NCBI GenBank assembly: GCA_034687125.1 | Contig: JAQGBZ010000010.1 | Location: forward strand, 496,001 to 560,000 | DNA length: 64,000 nucleotides | Direction: 5' to 3' | Source of the DNA: Neelides folsomi | Lineage: Eukaryota; Arthropoda; Collembola; Neelipleona; Neelidae | Shown here: positions 26,501-35,982 of the stretch, in pieces | Numbering within the stretch: the stretch's first letter is position 1 | How the letters are laid out: every line of letters starts with the position of its first letter | Program-made: the position numbers and the translations under genes | Notes under the pieces: generated by a model | What the model was told of the DNA's origin: nothing | Databases searched by the model: none | The model's input: the letters and a program-made list of their open reading frames with translations, nothing else

Positions 26501-27161
26501 TCATATTCACGCTTTTAAGGAACAATCTAATATTAATTTTAACCATCTGACGACCAACGTTCTTTCTTTTTTTATTTCATTTTTTACCTCTCTTGCTCTT
26601 CATCGAGAAATAACTTGAGATATGAAAAGAGTTTTTATAATGAAATATTTTTGTTTATAGGCTGTGAGTTCAAACATGGAGGTTCGCTGTAAATGTCATG
26701 GTTTGTCTGGAAGCTGTGAACTTCGAACTTGCTGGCGTTCTGCACCGGACTTTCGACGAGTTGGCACAGTGCTGAAGAATAAATTTAGACGGGCCATTAT
26801 GATCGATCAGTCTGAGTTGGGAAATCAGCCTTTGAATCGAATTGAAGGGAAGAAGAAGCAAAGGAGGAAGAGAAGAGATGAAAAATACAGGAATCAGGGT
26901 AATATCGATTTGTGGTATTATGAGAAGTCCCCTACTTATTGTGACTCAATATCCGATTTCGACATTCCGGGAACTTCGGGTCGACGGTGTAATAAAACAG
27001 GAGGGAGAGATGCGGGCAGTTGTGGAACTTTATGTTGCGGAAGAGGATATAACACTATAAGACAAGTTTACTCATCAAGATGTAATTGTCAATTCTTCTG
27101 GTGTTGTAAAGTTATCTGCCAAACATGTACGGTTGACGAGTGGATCACAGTTTGTAAATAA
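17526..27161 (+). CDS. Wnt10: Wnt10 signalling ligand, complete, five exons
   Basis: Secreted palmitoleoylated Wnt ligand for Frizzled/LRP signalling. Exons: 17526-17611, 18622-19037, 23592-23760, 23845-24019 and 26661-27161; all junctions are GT-AG and in phase, giving 448 residues. Exon 1 is a signal peptide ([17 protein letters not shown]). Exon 2 has [31 protein letters not shown] and a basic N-terminal extension. Exon 3 has [19 protein letters not shown], typical of Wnt10. Exon 4 holds [13 protein letters not shown] and LHNNKVGRQ. Exon 5 carries [17 protein letters not shown] with the acylated serine at about 298, a Lys/Arg-rich insert, YYEKSPTYC, and a cysteine-rich tail ending EWITVCK. 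Wnt10 identity rests on the RESAF start, the C-terminal FWCC pattern and the position next to Wnt6. Intron 1 (17612-18621) shows nothing notable. Confidence 0.96.
19038..23591 (+). other. Wnt10 intron 2
   Basis: A 4.5-kb intron. It contains a perfect 26-bp snap-back palindrome (19849-19904) and G+C-richer patches near 20.5-20.7 kb and 22.55-22.95 kb. Open frames here have no recognisable domain. No RNA gene seen. Confidence 0.7.
19849..19904. repeat. Perfect 26-bp inverted repeat with 4-nt loop
   Basis: The arms 19849-19874 and 19879-19904 are exact reverse complements (left arm starts ATTATCATACTCG), separated by ATAA. It lies in Wnt10 intron 2. The loop is too tight and the stem too short for an ordinary microRNA precursor. 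A snap-back duplication or the remnant of a palindromic MITE is more likely. Confidence 0.9.
24020..26660 (+). other. Wnt10 intron 4
   Basis: A 2.6-kb intron between the GR(Q) exon and the terminal Wnt10 exon. It is A+T-rich to about 24.95 kb, with mixed composition after that. No coding exon, RNA gene or repeat recognised. Confidence 0.7.
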
Positions 27162-28328
27162 AAAGGCTAATATACGATATTGACAAAAATTGATTGTGTT
27201 TTTATATCCCCCTTTGCGACTATAGTACTCCCGATACATTCCATACGTATTGTTTAGTTTTAATATTTGTTATCTTGTAAATACAAATGTTGCTAAATAT
27301 TAGTATTACTAGTATTATACACTTATTACTCTTTTCATTCTTTAAATGTAAATGTCTTTATTATTTATCCTAAATAGCACTTAAAATGTCAGAGTGTCTT
27401 TTTTTAAACGTTTATCCAAAGTGTTTTTTAAATATTTTTTTCAAATATGCGTTCACTTTAGGTACTTTAATTTTAATTATAGTATCTAAATCTTGTCTTT
27501 GCTTCGTTCTACTTTAACTTAATTTAGTTATTTACTTGTAGTCGGAGAACATACTATTCTGCTCGTATGATAACTATAAATATAGGTAAATAGTGTGAAC
27601 GTTGCGAATGTTATGTACCAATATACCATTTATATTTATTTGTATAAGCTATTAATGATTGAATATGTTAACTTAATAGATAATTTTACCATATGAACCT
27701 TGTTTTAATGTTACATTTTTTAATTGAAATGTATAATTTATCGTAATTTTTATTTTTCAGTTGGTTAAAAGGTTGTTTTAATACTTAACAATGACTAACT
27801 ATAAAAAAGACTTGGACCATTAATTAAATATTAAGCTTTGTATAATTTATAAATGTTATTTCCAATGATCTTATTTATAGTTACATATAAAAATAAATGA
27901 TTAGATATTTTTTAATAATTCATCATAAATTATGGTCTAACAAATTATTAAGCATTATAAAATATGCATGTTTAGAATTCAGTTTTTTAATTTTTCCGTG
28001 AGATGATATACACATAAGGACTTTTGTATTTCTATTTCTCAATCAAAGTATACATATATATTATTTCCATAAATATAATTAAATCATGACCTCATACTTA
28101 TGGCACTGCAGATCTTTCAGATAGGAATGGACTTGACCAATGACTAATGAATTGAATGCGCTAAATGAAGACGTATTCGGTTTACATCATACTTTTTTCT
28201 ATAGCTTCACATAGAAACGAATTAAGCATACCTTCACATTTTGATCATTTCTTGCCCGTTCAATTGAGAAAATTTTAATAATTTTGCAAAATTAACAAGT
28301 AAACGATCAAAAACCATTAAATTGCATT
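27162..28328 (+). other. Wnt10 3' UTR and intergenic A+T-rich region
   Basis: A+T-rich sequence between the Wnt10 stop codon and the next start codon. It probably contains the Wnt10 3' untranslated region and the promoter of the downstream gene. Nothing else recognised. Confidence 0.55.
27892..27897 (+). terminator. Candidate Wnt10 poly(A) signal
   Basis: AATAAA about 730 bases after the Wnt10 stop. An earlier AATAAA overlaps the stop codon itself (27157) and is too close to be the main signal. Position only; no cDNA evidence. Confidence 0.35.
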
Positions 28329-29032
28329 ATGCCTTGTCATTCGAACTTTATTTACCCAAGAAGCACATGCTGCCAGCCTTCATGTCAACTTTGCTGCATG
28401 GAACCAATTGAAGAATGCTGCTCAAGAGACCCAACATCCGTTCTTGAGACTATCGATACCGAAGAATGCCTCACATTCACATCCAGACGAGAGATCCCAT
28501 ACATGATCTGCCGAGTTTGTGAGAATAATGGAGAGACAGAGTACTTTACAACAAGTATTGTTGATCCTTGTGCCTACCAAGTTGCTCCTGATGTCGTAAG
28601 CGTTAACAAGAAAAACCGTTTCACATTTGAGCCTTCACCTGGAGCAGGGAAGAAAAATAATCCGTGGCCATTTGCCAAACCCTGTGCTCCGAATATTGAT
28701 TGGAACTCCATCGCAGCTTCAGGACCTGGAGGGTAAAAATTATCTAAATCGTGCTAAATCGGCATTTATGCATATTTAAAAATGTTAAAGTTGCATTTTA
28801 ATGAAAAATTGTATGTTTTGATGCCATTTACAGAACTATAATGTGCAAAGGAGGTAACACCAGGCTTCCTGTCTCAACAGGAGTTTACAAATTTTCAAAG
28901 AGGAATGGGAAATTCACCAAACAGGAAGGAGGTCAAGGTCAAAATCAAGGCAAGAGCAAATCAAAAGGAAAGAACAAATCCAAGTTTAGAAGTGAAGAGG
29001 CTTCATCTGGAAACAATTCTGGATCCAATTAA
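28329..29032 (+). CDS. Cysteine-rich protein of unknown function, two exons
   Basis: Exons 28329-28732 and 28834-29032 (donor GG|GTAAAA, acceptor TTTACAG, phase 2) give a 200-residue protein. I do not recognise the family. The first about 35 residues are cysteine-rich, with CCQPSCQLCC and EECC, and there is no signal peptide. A compact middle part contains EECLTFTSRREIPYMICRVC and VDPCAYQVAPDVV, which looks like a folded domain with conserved cysteines. The C-terminal about 45 residues are low-complexity Lys/Gly/Gln/Ser-rich (GKSKSKGKNKSK) and basic. Continuous frame, clean splice sites, codon composition and a downstream poly(A) signal support a real gene. The absence of a signal peptide suggests an intracellular protein; the reduced cysteines could bind metal, but this is inference. 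It sits about 520 bases upstream of DNAJB11 on the same strand. Confidence 0.82.
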
Positions 29033-29174
29033 AAGTCATATTTTATATGATGAAAATAGCCAATGAACTCATGAACTCTATGGCTGTATTCCGTGCATAT
29101 TGTTATAATCTGTTATCATTTACTAAAATATATAAATTGACTTTATATCACTATAATTTACTAAATTCTCAGAA

Positions 29175-29180
29175 AATAAA
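29175..29180 (+). terminator. Poly(A) signal of the cysteine-rich gene
   Basis: AATAAA about 140 bases after the stop codon at 29032. Confidence 0.5.
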
Positions 29181-29555
29181 GCTTCATTTGCTTCATTAAA
29201 TGCTTTGCTTCATCAATATGACTTCTCTTCACTGCTTCATTTCTTCGCACAATCTTCCTTTTAGGAATTTGGTTTGGGTCAATTTCTCATATCACCTCTT
29301 ACCTTACCAGACGACTATCTCTTGGTATTCGTATAGTTGAAAGTTCTGCCTCTATTTGGCCCAATGAAAAGCTCACATTTGTCCAATCGAGCCGGCAAAA
29401 GGAATTCACTCAAAAATCCCAACCTAATCTTCCATTCTCATTAATTTTAAAAGCATTCCTCTATTTTATTTATATAAGATCACGATTATTATTAAGTTTT
29501 ATAAAAGTTAAATCCGTAAGGTGAAGTATTATTAGACATTTAAGGCAAATTAAAA

Positions 29556-31131
29556 ATGATTACCAGCAAATGGAGCTCTTGGTTTATTTTTTTAATTGTT
29601 CTAGTCCAGTTTTCAATTGTCCTTTGTGGGTATGTGACATTTGACTCCTTTTTGCATTTAAAATCGAAAACAAAAAACATCCTTATCTCAAATTATGTTC
29701 ATTCATTCAAGAGAAATGGAAAGTAGAATTTATATAAGCATAAGTTGGAATAAATATGGACTGATGTGTATTTTTCTTTTTTAGTCGAGACTTTTATTCA
29801 ATACTTGGAATACCGAGGTCAGCGACAACGAATCAGATCAAGAAAGCATACCGCCGTCTTGCCAAAGAGCTTCATCCTGACAAGAATACCGATGACCCAG
29901 AAGCCGTTCAAAAGTTCCAAGATTTGAGTGGTGCCTATGAAGCTCTCTCCGATCCCGAGAAAAGAGAAATGTATGACAGGTGTGGGGAGGAATGTTTGAA
30001 GAAAGAGAGTAATTTCGGAAGCATGGACCCTTTCCAATCTTTCTTCGGAGATTCCTTTGGAGGCTTTTGGGGAGGAAATGAGAGAACCAAAGAAGTTCAA
30101 AAAGGAGCCGATATTATTATGGACTTACCAGTAACACTAGAGGAATTGTACTCAGGAAACTTTGTCGAAGTAATTAAACTTTAAAGAAATTTAATAAATA
30201 TAATGTATTATTATTAAGCAATATTAAATATTATAAATATTATCTAATCGATTTCTTTATTAGTTAACAAGAAATAAACCAGTTTCAAAACCCTCGTCTG
30301 GTACGAGGAAATGTAATTGCCGGCAAGAAATGGTAACACGACAACTTGGTCCTGGTCGATTCCAAATGACTCAACAAACTGTCTGTGATGAGTGTCCAAA
30401 TATCAAGTAATATTTCGTTATCTTATTTATGATGTTATTATTTCACAGATATATTTATGTATATTTTTTTATCATGAATTAAGTTGAATAATGTAAAGGC
30501 TCTAAATCAATTCTGATTTCTTTAGATTTGTCAATGAGGAGAAAACTCTTGAATTCGAAATCGAACAAGGAATGATCAATGGACAAGAAAATCGGTTTGT
30601 TGCAGAAGGTGAACCTCATATTGATGGTGAACCCGGTGATTTGAGAATTCGCATTAAAACACTGCCACATCCGAAGTTTGAGAGGAGAGGTGACGATCTT
30701 TATACCAATATCACGATCTCACTTCAAGATGCTCTAACTGGTTTTGAAATGAGCATTGAGCATCTCGACGGCCACAAGGTTCATGTGTCAAGAGAAAAGG
30801 TTACATGGTCAGGTGCAAGGATACGAAAGAAGGGAGAAGGAATGCCCAACTACGACAACAATAATCTTTATGGTATCCTTTACATCACATTTGATATTGA
30901 ATTTCCAAAGAAAGAATTTACAGCTGAAGAAAAAGAAGGTAATTTATACAATTCTACTATTTATATTTTAAACTTCATATTAAATTACATACGCTTATTT
31001 TATAATCATATAAATGAAATACAAAAATTTAATATAAATTCTCAATTTTAACAGGGCTTAGAAAAATTTTGGGACAAAAATCGATTAACAAAGTTTACAA
31101 TGGATTGAGAAGCTCAAGCTCAAGCTCTTAA
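29556..31131 (+). CDS. DNAJB11: DNAJB11/ERdj3, ER-lumenal Hsp40 co-chaperone
   Basis: Co-chaperone of BiP in the endoplasmic reticulum lumen that binds unfolded secretory clients and stimulates BiP ATPase. Exons: 29556-29629, 29785-30169, 30264-30406, 30526-30938 and 31055-31131, all in phase, giving 363 residues (the human protein is about 358). Residues 1-24 form a hydrophobic signal peptide. The J domain follows (DFYSILGI, then HPD at 55-57). A G/F-rich linker ([12 protein letters not shown]) leads to the C-terminal substrate-binding domains with the family cysteine motifs CNC and CDEC, GEGEPH-like [25 protein letters not shown], and HLDGHKV. The protein ends in [12 protein letters not shown]. 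Resemblance to the family is continuous from end to end. It should be induced by ER stress in most animals, but I found no clear ERSE motif upstream. Confidence 0.97.
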
Positions 31132-31250
31132 GCTTAAAGAACAATGTTGCAACCAGTCACTCATTCACAATTTATTTAAACTCAATGTATAAATGTATGT
31201 ACTTTACCTATTGAATTATCTATGCATCCGAAGACATTTCTAGGTAAAGC

Positions 31251-31256
31251 AATAAA
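31251..31256 (+). terminator. DNAJB11 poly(A) signal
   Basis: AATAAA 120 bases downstream of the DNAJB11 stop codon. Confidence 0.6.
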
Positions 31257-33860
31257 ATTTAGTTGTTTATATGCGTTTAGACATTTAGTTATTTGATATA
31301 ATCGTTAATTTTTTCCTACGTTATGCATTTTGTGTAAAATATTTAAATAAATTGGTAAAGCGGCCATAATGCATTAGAACGAAATAAAAAAAACTTGTAT
31401 ACAATTATTTCTGTTGTCTTCAATTGACCATGTTTGTTTAAGTGATCTCCACATCTCCACATCATACGATTGATTCTACCATCATATTGTCAGATTACGA
31501 ATTTGAACCATAATTTAATGAATTTCACCAGTATTCTATTTAGAAATAAGCTCAGAAAATTATAAACTAGTTTTGTTACGAGCTAATTTTAAAAAACTCA
31601 TTCATTCAGTCTGTATACTAGTTTGCAATACCTTATACTTCTAATAGTCGAACTAATTTCGGTGGATGTCCCTTCATATCATGGCCATTGTAATTTCAGT
31701 ACATAGGTATATGAAAAGTAGTGAAGATGTAGGGAATTCACATAATGGAAGATTGAAGTCATTGGAGCGAATGGCGTAACAGAGTCAACAGATGACCAGA
31801 ATGAGACAATTTCTCACATCCTCTCACCTGCTTCTTCGTTCCTCCCAATTTCATTAAACTTTAAACTATGCATTCATGAAAGTAAGATATTCACTTTCTT
31901 TCGTACATAAATAATGTAAATTCTAAATAATTCAATATCATGCTTTAAATATTTTATCATATTTTTACCTGAAAAGAGAATTGGTAAAATGATGTCATTT
32001 GTTCTTAAATTGCTTACATTGAGGGTGAGTACCTATTAAAATAACATAAAGGTTCTCAAATCAATTTAGTATCTAAATGAATAATATTGAGGCGATATAT
32101 AAATAAACGAAATAAGTTTGTATATAATCTTTATGTATGACATCTTTATTTATCTTCGTACCTACTTTGGTATACCTACACAAGATTAAAAAAACGTTAA
32201 TTGTCTGGCATCTATCGCGTGATGTGTGCTTGTAGTTATATGAAATTCCTAAGCTCGTTTCCTTTTCCGGCACCAAAAATGCTTTCTCATTTCACGATCC
32301 CAGGAATACACATAAGGTCTTTAAAGGGCACTTGACATCGTTTAAAAACAGACAGGAAGGGAGGAGAATAATTTTTGGAATGCTGCTAAATTATTGATTA
32401 TTTAGGTGAGATGGACAAAGTTGTAAATTTTTGTTAAGACGTTATGTAGTGTTATTATACTCTATTCCATTTGAGAAGATTATTGAGAATTGAATCATGT
32501 TACTTGACCGGGCAATCGAATGTCATGTCACCCGGAAATAATTTCTACAGGAAATAATGTCGGTTTATTTGAATTTCTAATGACTTGTAAAGTAGCATGA
32601 TTCAATTCTCAATAATCTTCTCAAATGGAATAGAGTATAATAAAGATTACACTCTTTACGAAAATTAAGAATAAAATAAAAATTACCGTGTAAAAAGTGT
32701 AAAATGGTACTTTTAAACCTAATTAATTCCTCTCATTGAATTCACTGCTCTACATATTTGGTTTATGTTTCATCTTGATGTGTCTCTACCCCACTAGGTT
32801 AAAATTAATAGTTTATCTAAAGTGATTAACATTGTGCTCTATAGAATAAATATAAAGATTAATGGTGTGTAGTGCATGGTGAACTTGTGCACAAAAAATG
32901 TTCGAACATCCAATTATTATATACGCATGTATGTACCATATTATGTAGAGTGGCCGAACAGTGTGTTTTGTCTTCGATGGTTGGAAAAGGGTTAAAATGC
33001 ATGTATTAATATATTTGGGAGCATAGAGTGAATGAGTGTATAATGATCATCCTGCTTCCGGTTGGTTCCTCACTGGACGTCCGGGACAGAGGAAATGAAT
33101 GAAAGCCTGCTCTGAACAATAATGCTAACCGATGAAACTAACGTTCCATAGGATCCCCCATTTCCAGGGACTCGTCGATGTATTATCAAATGAACCTGTG
33201 GGGGATGGTGAGGTCTTTTTAACAAACACACCTGCAATAGAACCCCTCATATAGGAGTTAATCCATCGACTCGAGAGTCGAGTGTTAATGCTCAATTTTG
33301 CGTGCAGCCGTGGAGCCCTCCGTTCCTTACATCCTGTTACATCCTCATATTCCCTTTTTTAACCCGTGTAATTTCATTTGTATTTCCATACCTGGTCGAG
33401 AGAACTTATAGGAGAATTGACTCCACTACTTAACCGAGTGAAACAGTTCGGCTCCAGCCTTCAACGCTTTAAACTCCCTCCGACTTCCCGTTCGGCTCTG
33501 GTGATCCAATTTATAAAATACTTCACGAATTCTTCAATTCTCACTACCATTTTTAATGTTGAACCGCGAAGATCTTCACTTCATTCCGTAAGACCAAAAA
33601 ACAAAATATTTCTAAAAAGTCACTTTTATCCTAAAGCTCATCCTAATCAAATCTCTTTCTATAAATCTGATCCATAAAATTATGTACGGATTTTCAAAAA
33701 TTCAAATCTTTAACGATTTTTACAGATTAATCTTTTTGACATTGAATTTAAACACATCTGAATAGTGAAGTGAACTGAAATCAAAGATAGTGGTATTTAA
33801 ATTCCAAGATAAACTCATTAAAACGTAGTGGAACTTCCAATGGTGTGAAAGAGTGAAGTT
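31257..33860. other. Intergenic region with one MITE
   Basis: No gene supported. It contains the intact MITE at 32452-32643. The rest is A+T-rich, with a mixed-composition stretch at about 33.05-33.5 kb. One 99-residue open frame at 33378-33677 has no recognisable domain. Confidence 0.6.
32452..32643. mobile_element. MITE, 192 bp, with 48-bp perfect terminal inverted repeats
   Basis: The left 48 bases (starting TTATTATACTCTATTCC) are the exact reverse complement of the right 48 bases. The core is about 96 bases and has no coding capacity. A related copy, truncated on its left, lies at 44573-44741 and shares the internal sequence (for example TTGACCGGGCAATCGAATG). Because both ends are flanked by TTATTA/TAATAA, the exact element boundary and the target-site duplication (TA or TTA/TAA type) are ambiguous. 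Perfect arms imply recent insertion or gene conversion. It is non-autonomous, so the transposase must be elsewhere. Confidence 0.93.
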
Positions 33861-33868
33861 TATAAAAA
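33861..33868 (+). promoter_or_regulatory. TATA box of the GPCR gene
   Basis: TATAAAAA about 100 bases upstream of the GPCR ATG at 33963. It would place transcription start near 33890 and a short 5' UTR, which supports use of the upstream ATG in an intronless gene. Motif match only. Confidence 0.4.
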
Positions 33869-33962
33869 GAGTGAGGAAGTTCTGTAACACTTATGAAGGA
33901 AACAAATTCAAATCCCGTTCCATCTTATATCATTCCTGAGAAGATCAACTTGAAAGGAGAGA

Positions 33963-35567
33963 ATGTGTATGACATTAGTTCTTGACTATTGGGAAACTCT
34001 CTCACTCACGGCTGGTTGTAATCTCTATTCGGCAAAATTCCGTCTTTGTGTCCTCACAGTCAAATCGGCGGACCAACGTTGGCCTGGGGCCGAGTCAAGT
34101 AAACTCGACACCAATATGTATTTCCGCGAACGAGACAAACCGATTTTCCCCTCTGAAACATTTCTCGCCATTGCGGTGCCCAAAATGCTCATCGGAGTGT
34201 TGATAATATTCCTCAACTTACTCGCCATTATCACAATGTTCCGGAGCAACCGTTGGATCTCAATCTCACAACGGAACGGATCCCGGAAGGGCTTTTACAT
34301 CTTGCCCCAAACGACCCAAGGTCTTCTTCATTCCCTCTTCGTGAGTTATTTAGCCGTTGGGTGCTTGACCCTTTATTCTCAACTTTCCCTCTCGGCCTTC
34401 ATCCTGTGGGAATGGCGGTTCGTGGAGGATCAAGGGAAAGAATGTCTTTTGGTGAACAGCCTGCTCATTGGACTTTCATTGGCAGTTGCTCTCCATCTGC
34501 TCTCATTAGCCGTGGATCGGACCCTTGCGTCTTATCTCCCATATCAGAAGTACTCGTCGTTGTCTAAAGGCACAGTTCCTTTGTGGCTCCTCGCCATTTG
34601 GCTTCCGTCTTCCCTCGTCGGAGCTCTTCCGCTAGCGGGTTGGAAGAGCAACTTCAGCTTCTGTCTCTTTTTCCATCAATTCAACGATGACTACCTGAGG
34701 TTCGTGAGTGGATTCTTCCTCGCTGTTCTTCTCCTCATTCCCTCCCTTTACTTCTTCTTCCTTGTGGGGCTGAGGAAGACGGACGATGCGAGGATTTTAT
34801 ACAGATGGTTCCGAAAACTCCAAGCCCATCATCGTCTCACTTTCTTGCTTGTGATGGTCGTCAATATCATTTGCTGGACTCCGTTCCACATTTACATTTT
34901 CCTCTCTTGTCTCACATGTCCTTATGCGTACTGGGGGAGCGGTTTCACACTTGAGTATCTTTTTATGCTCGCACTCGTTCCGAGTCTTCTTATTCCACTA
35001 ATGTTCTCAATTCGGTCCTCCACTGTGGACAAGTGTGTGAATAAAATATCCAAATGTGTTCATTTCCATTTTGGAGCTGATGATGATGTTGAGGACGGGA
35101 GGGATGAGAATATTTTTAATAATCCGCTGAGCAAGAATTCCCCATTGAAGAGGAAATCTCCTCTGTTTTTTATTGATGACATTCTCCTGAGTGCGACAAC
35201 AACGACGAATACGAATTCAGTCCCGAGTTCTTCAAATTCAATGAAATATGGAAAGAATAGGGAGGGAGTGAGAAAAGAGAAAAAACAATGTGTGAGTAAT
35301 AGGACAGGTAGCAATAACCATCCCACCTTCTTTGCTCCGCATTATCTTCCAAAGAGTCAAGACGGGGAATGGAAGAAGACGAAAAGACCAGCACCGCCAA
35401 TACCAACTCATAATACAAAGAAACCAAGAGGGTTGGAAGAAAATTATCCAACACTTGACTCCAAAATGAAAGAAATGAATCGATATGGTTCGTCTGATAG
35501 TAAATACGGATTTCCAATTCTTCCCAATTCTCATGGAACAAAGACAAGAGTGTTAAAAAAAACCTGA
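33963..35567 (+). CDS. Divergent class-A GPCR, intronless, orphan (adenosine-receptor-like layout)
   Basis: Seven-pass plasma-membrane receptor of 534 residues in one exon. TM1 about 66-92 (conserved Asn85), TM2 121-141, TM3 from Cys161 to the DRT motif at 185-187 (in place of DRY), TM4 205-226, a second extracellular loop with Cys234 for the usual disulfide, TM5 245-270, TM6 with intact CWTP at 304-307, and TM7 about 329-350. The TM3-TM4 spacing (YLPYQ...GWK) and a C-x-x-C pair after TM6 recall adenosine receptors, but the match is weak, so the ligand is unknown. Oddities: the sodium-site Asp of TM2 is Cys (LAVGC) and NPxxY in TM7 is IPLMF, losing Asn and Tyr. The tail of about 180 residues is low-complexity, with a proline motif (RPAPPIP) that could bind SH3 domains. 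Met52 is an alternative start. Confidence 0.9.
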   Translation: MCMTLVLDYWETLSLTAGCNLYSAKFRLCVLTVKSADQRWPGAESSKLDTNMYFRERDKPIFPSETFLAIAVPKMLIGVLIIFLNLLAIITMFRSNRWISISQRNGSRKGFYILPQTTQGLLHSLFVSYLAVGCLTLYSQLSLSAFILWEWRFVEDQGKECLLVNSLLIGLSLAVALHLLSLAVDRTLASYLPYQKYSSLSKGTVPLWLLAIWLPSSLVGALPLAGWKSNFSFCLFFHQFNDDYLRFVSGFFLAVLLLIPSLYFFFLVGLRKTDDARILYRWFRKLQAHHRLTFLLVMVVNIICWTPFHIYIFLSCLTCPYAYWGSGFTLEYLFMLALVPSLLIPLMFSIRSSTVDKCVNKISKCVHFHFGADDDVEDGRDENIFNNPLSKNSPLKRKSPLFFIDDILLSATTTTNTNSVPSSSNSMKYGKNREGVRKEKKQCVSNRTGSNNHPTFFAPHYLPKSQDGEWKKTKRPAPPIPTHNTKKPRGLEENYPTLDSKMKEMNRYGSSDSKYGFPILPNSHGTKTRVLKKT

Positions 35568-35901
35568 TTTTAATTTTGTATAACTAATGTATTTTTATCT
35601 TGTGTGTAATTACAATAATATATTACAGATGGAAAATGATGTGTCAATTAGGTATAAAGAAATACATGTAAAGAGTATTTATATAATGAAATGTAATAGG
35701 TTAACAGAGGTGAATTTGAAGATGAATTTGTTCAAAGTTATTTTAAATGAATTGTAAATTATTGTAAATGTCTTTGTATGATTGTTCACACATGGCTGGT
35801 ATTGCTTGAGGTTTTACAAGATGCTGTTGGTCAAGGAGATTTTTTGTAAATATTTGACTTATAGTTTTATAGAATTATTTTTTTCTCATTTTTATACCAA
35901 A

Positions 35902-35907
35902 AATAAA
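35902..35907 (+). terminator. GPCR poly(A) signal
   Basis: Overlapping AATAAA motifs begin here, 335 bases after the GPCR stop and only about 75 bases before the next ATG (35983). The two genes are therefore almost back to back. Confidence 0.5.
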
Positions 35908-35982
35908 TAAAATAAAAAGAATTTTAAATAATCACTCAAGAATAAATTCCTAAAGTAAGTCATTTACCAAAAGCATTCAGAT

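Noticed and set aside
26670-26861. Minus-strand frame over the last Wnt10 exon
   Set aside because: Shadow of the strongly supported Wnt10 coding sequence.
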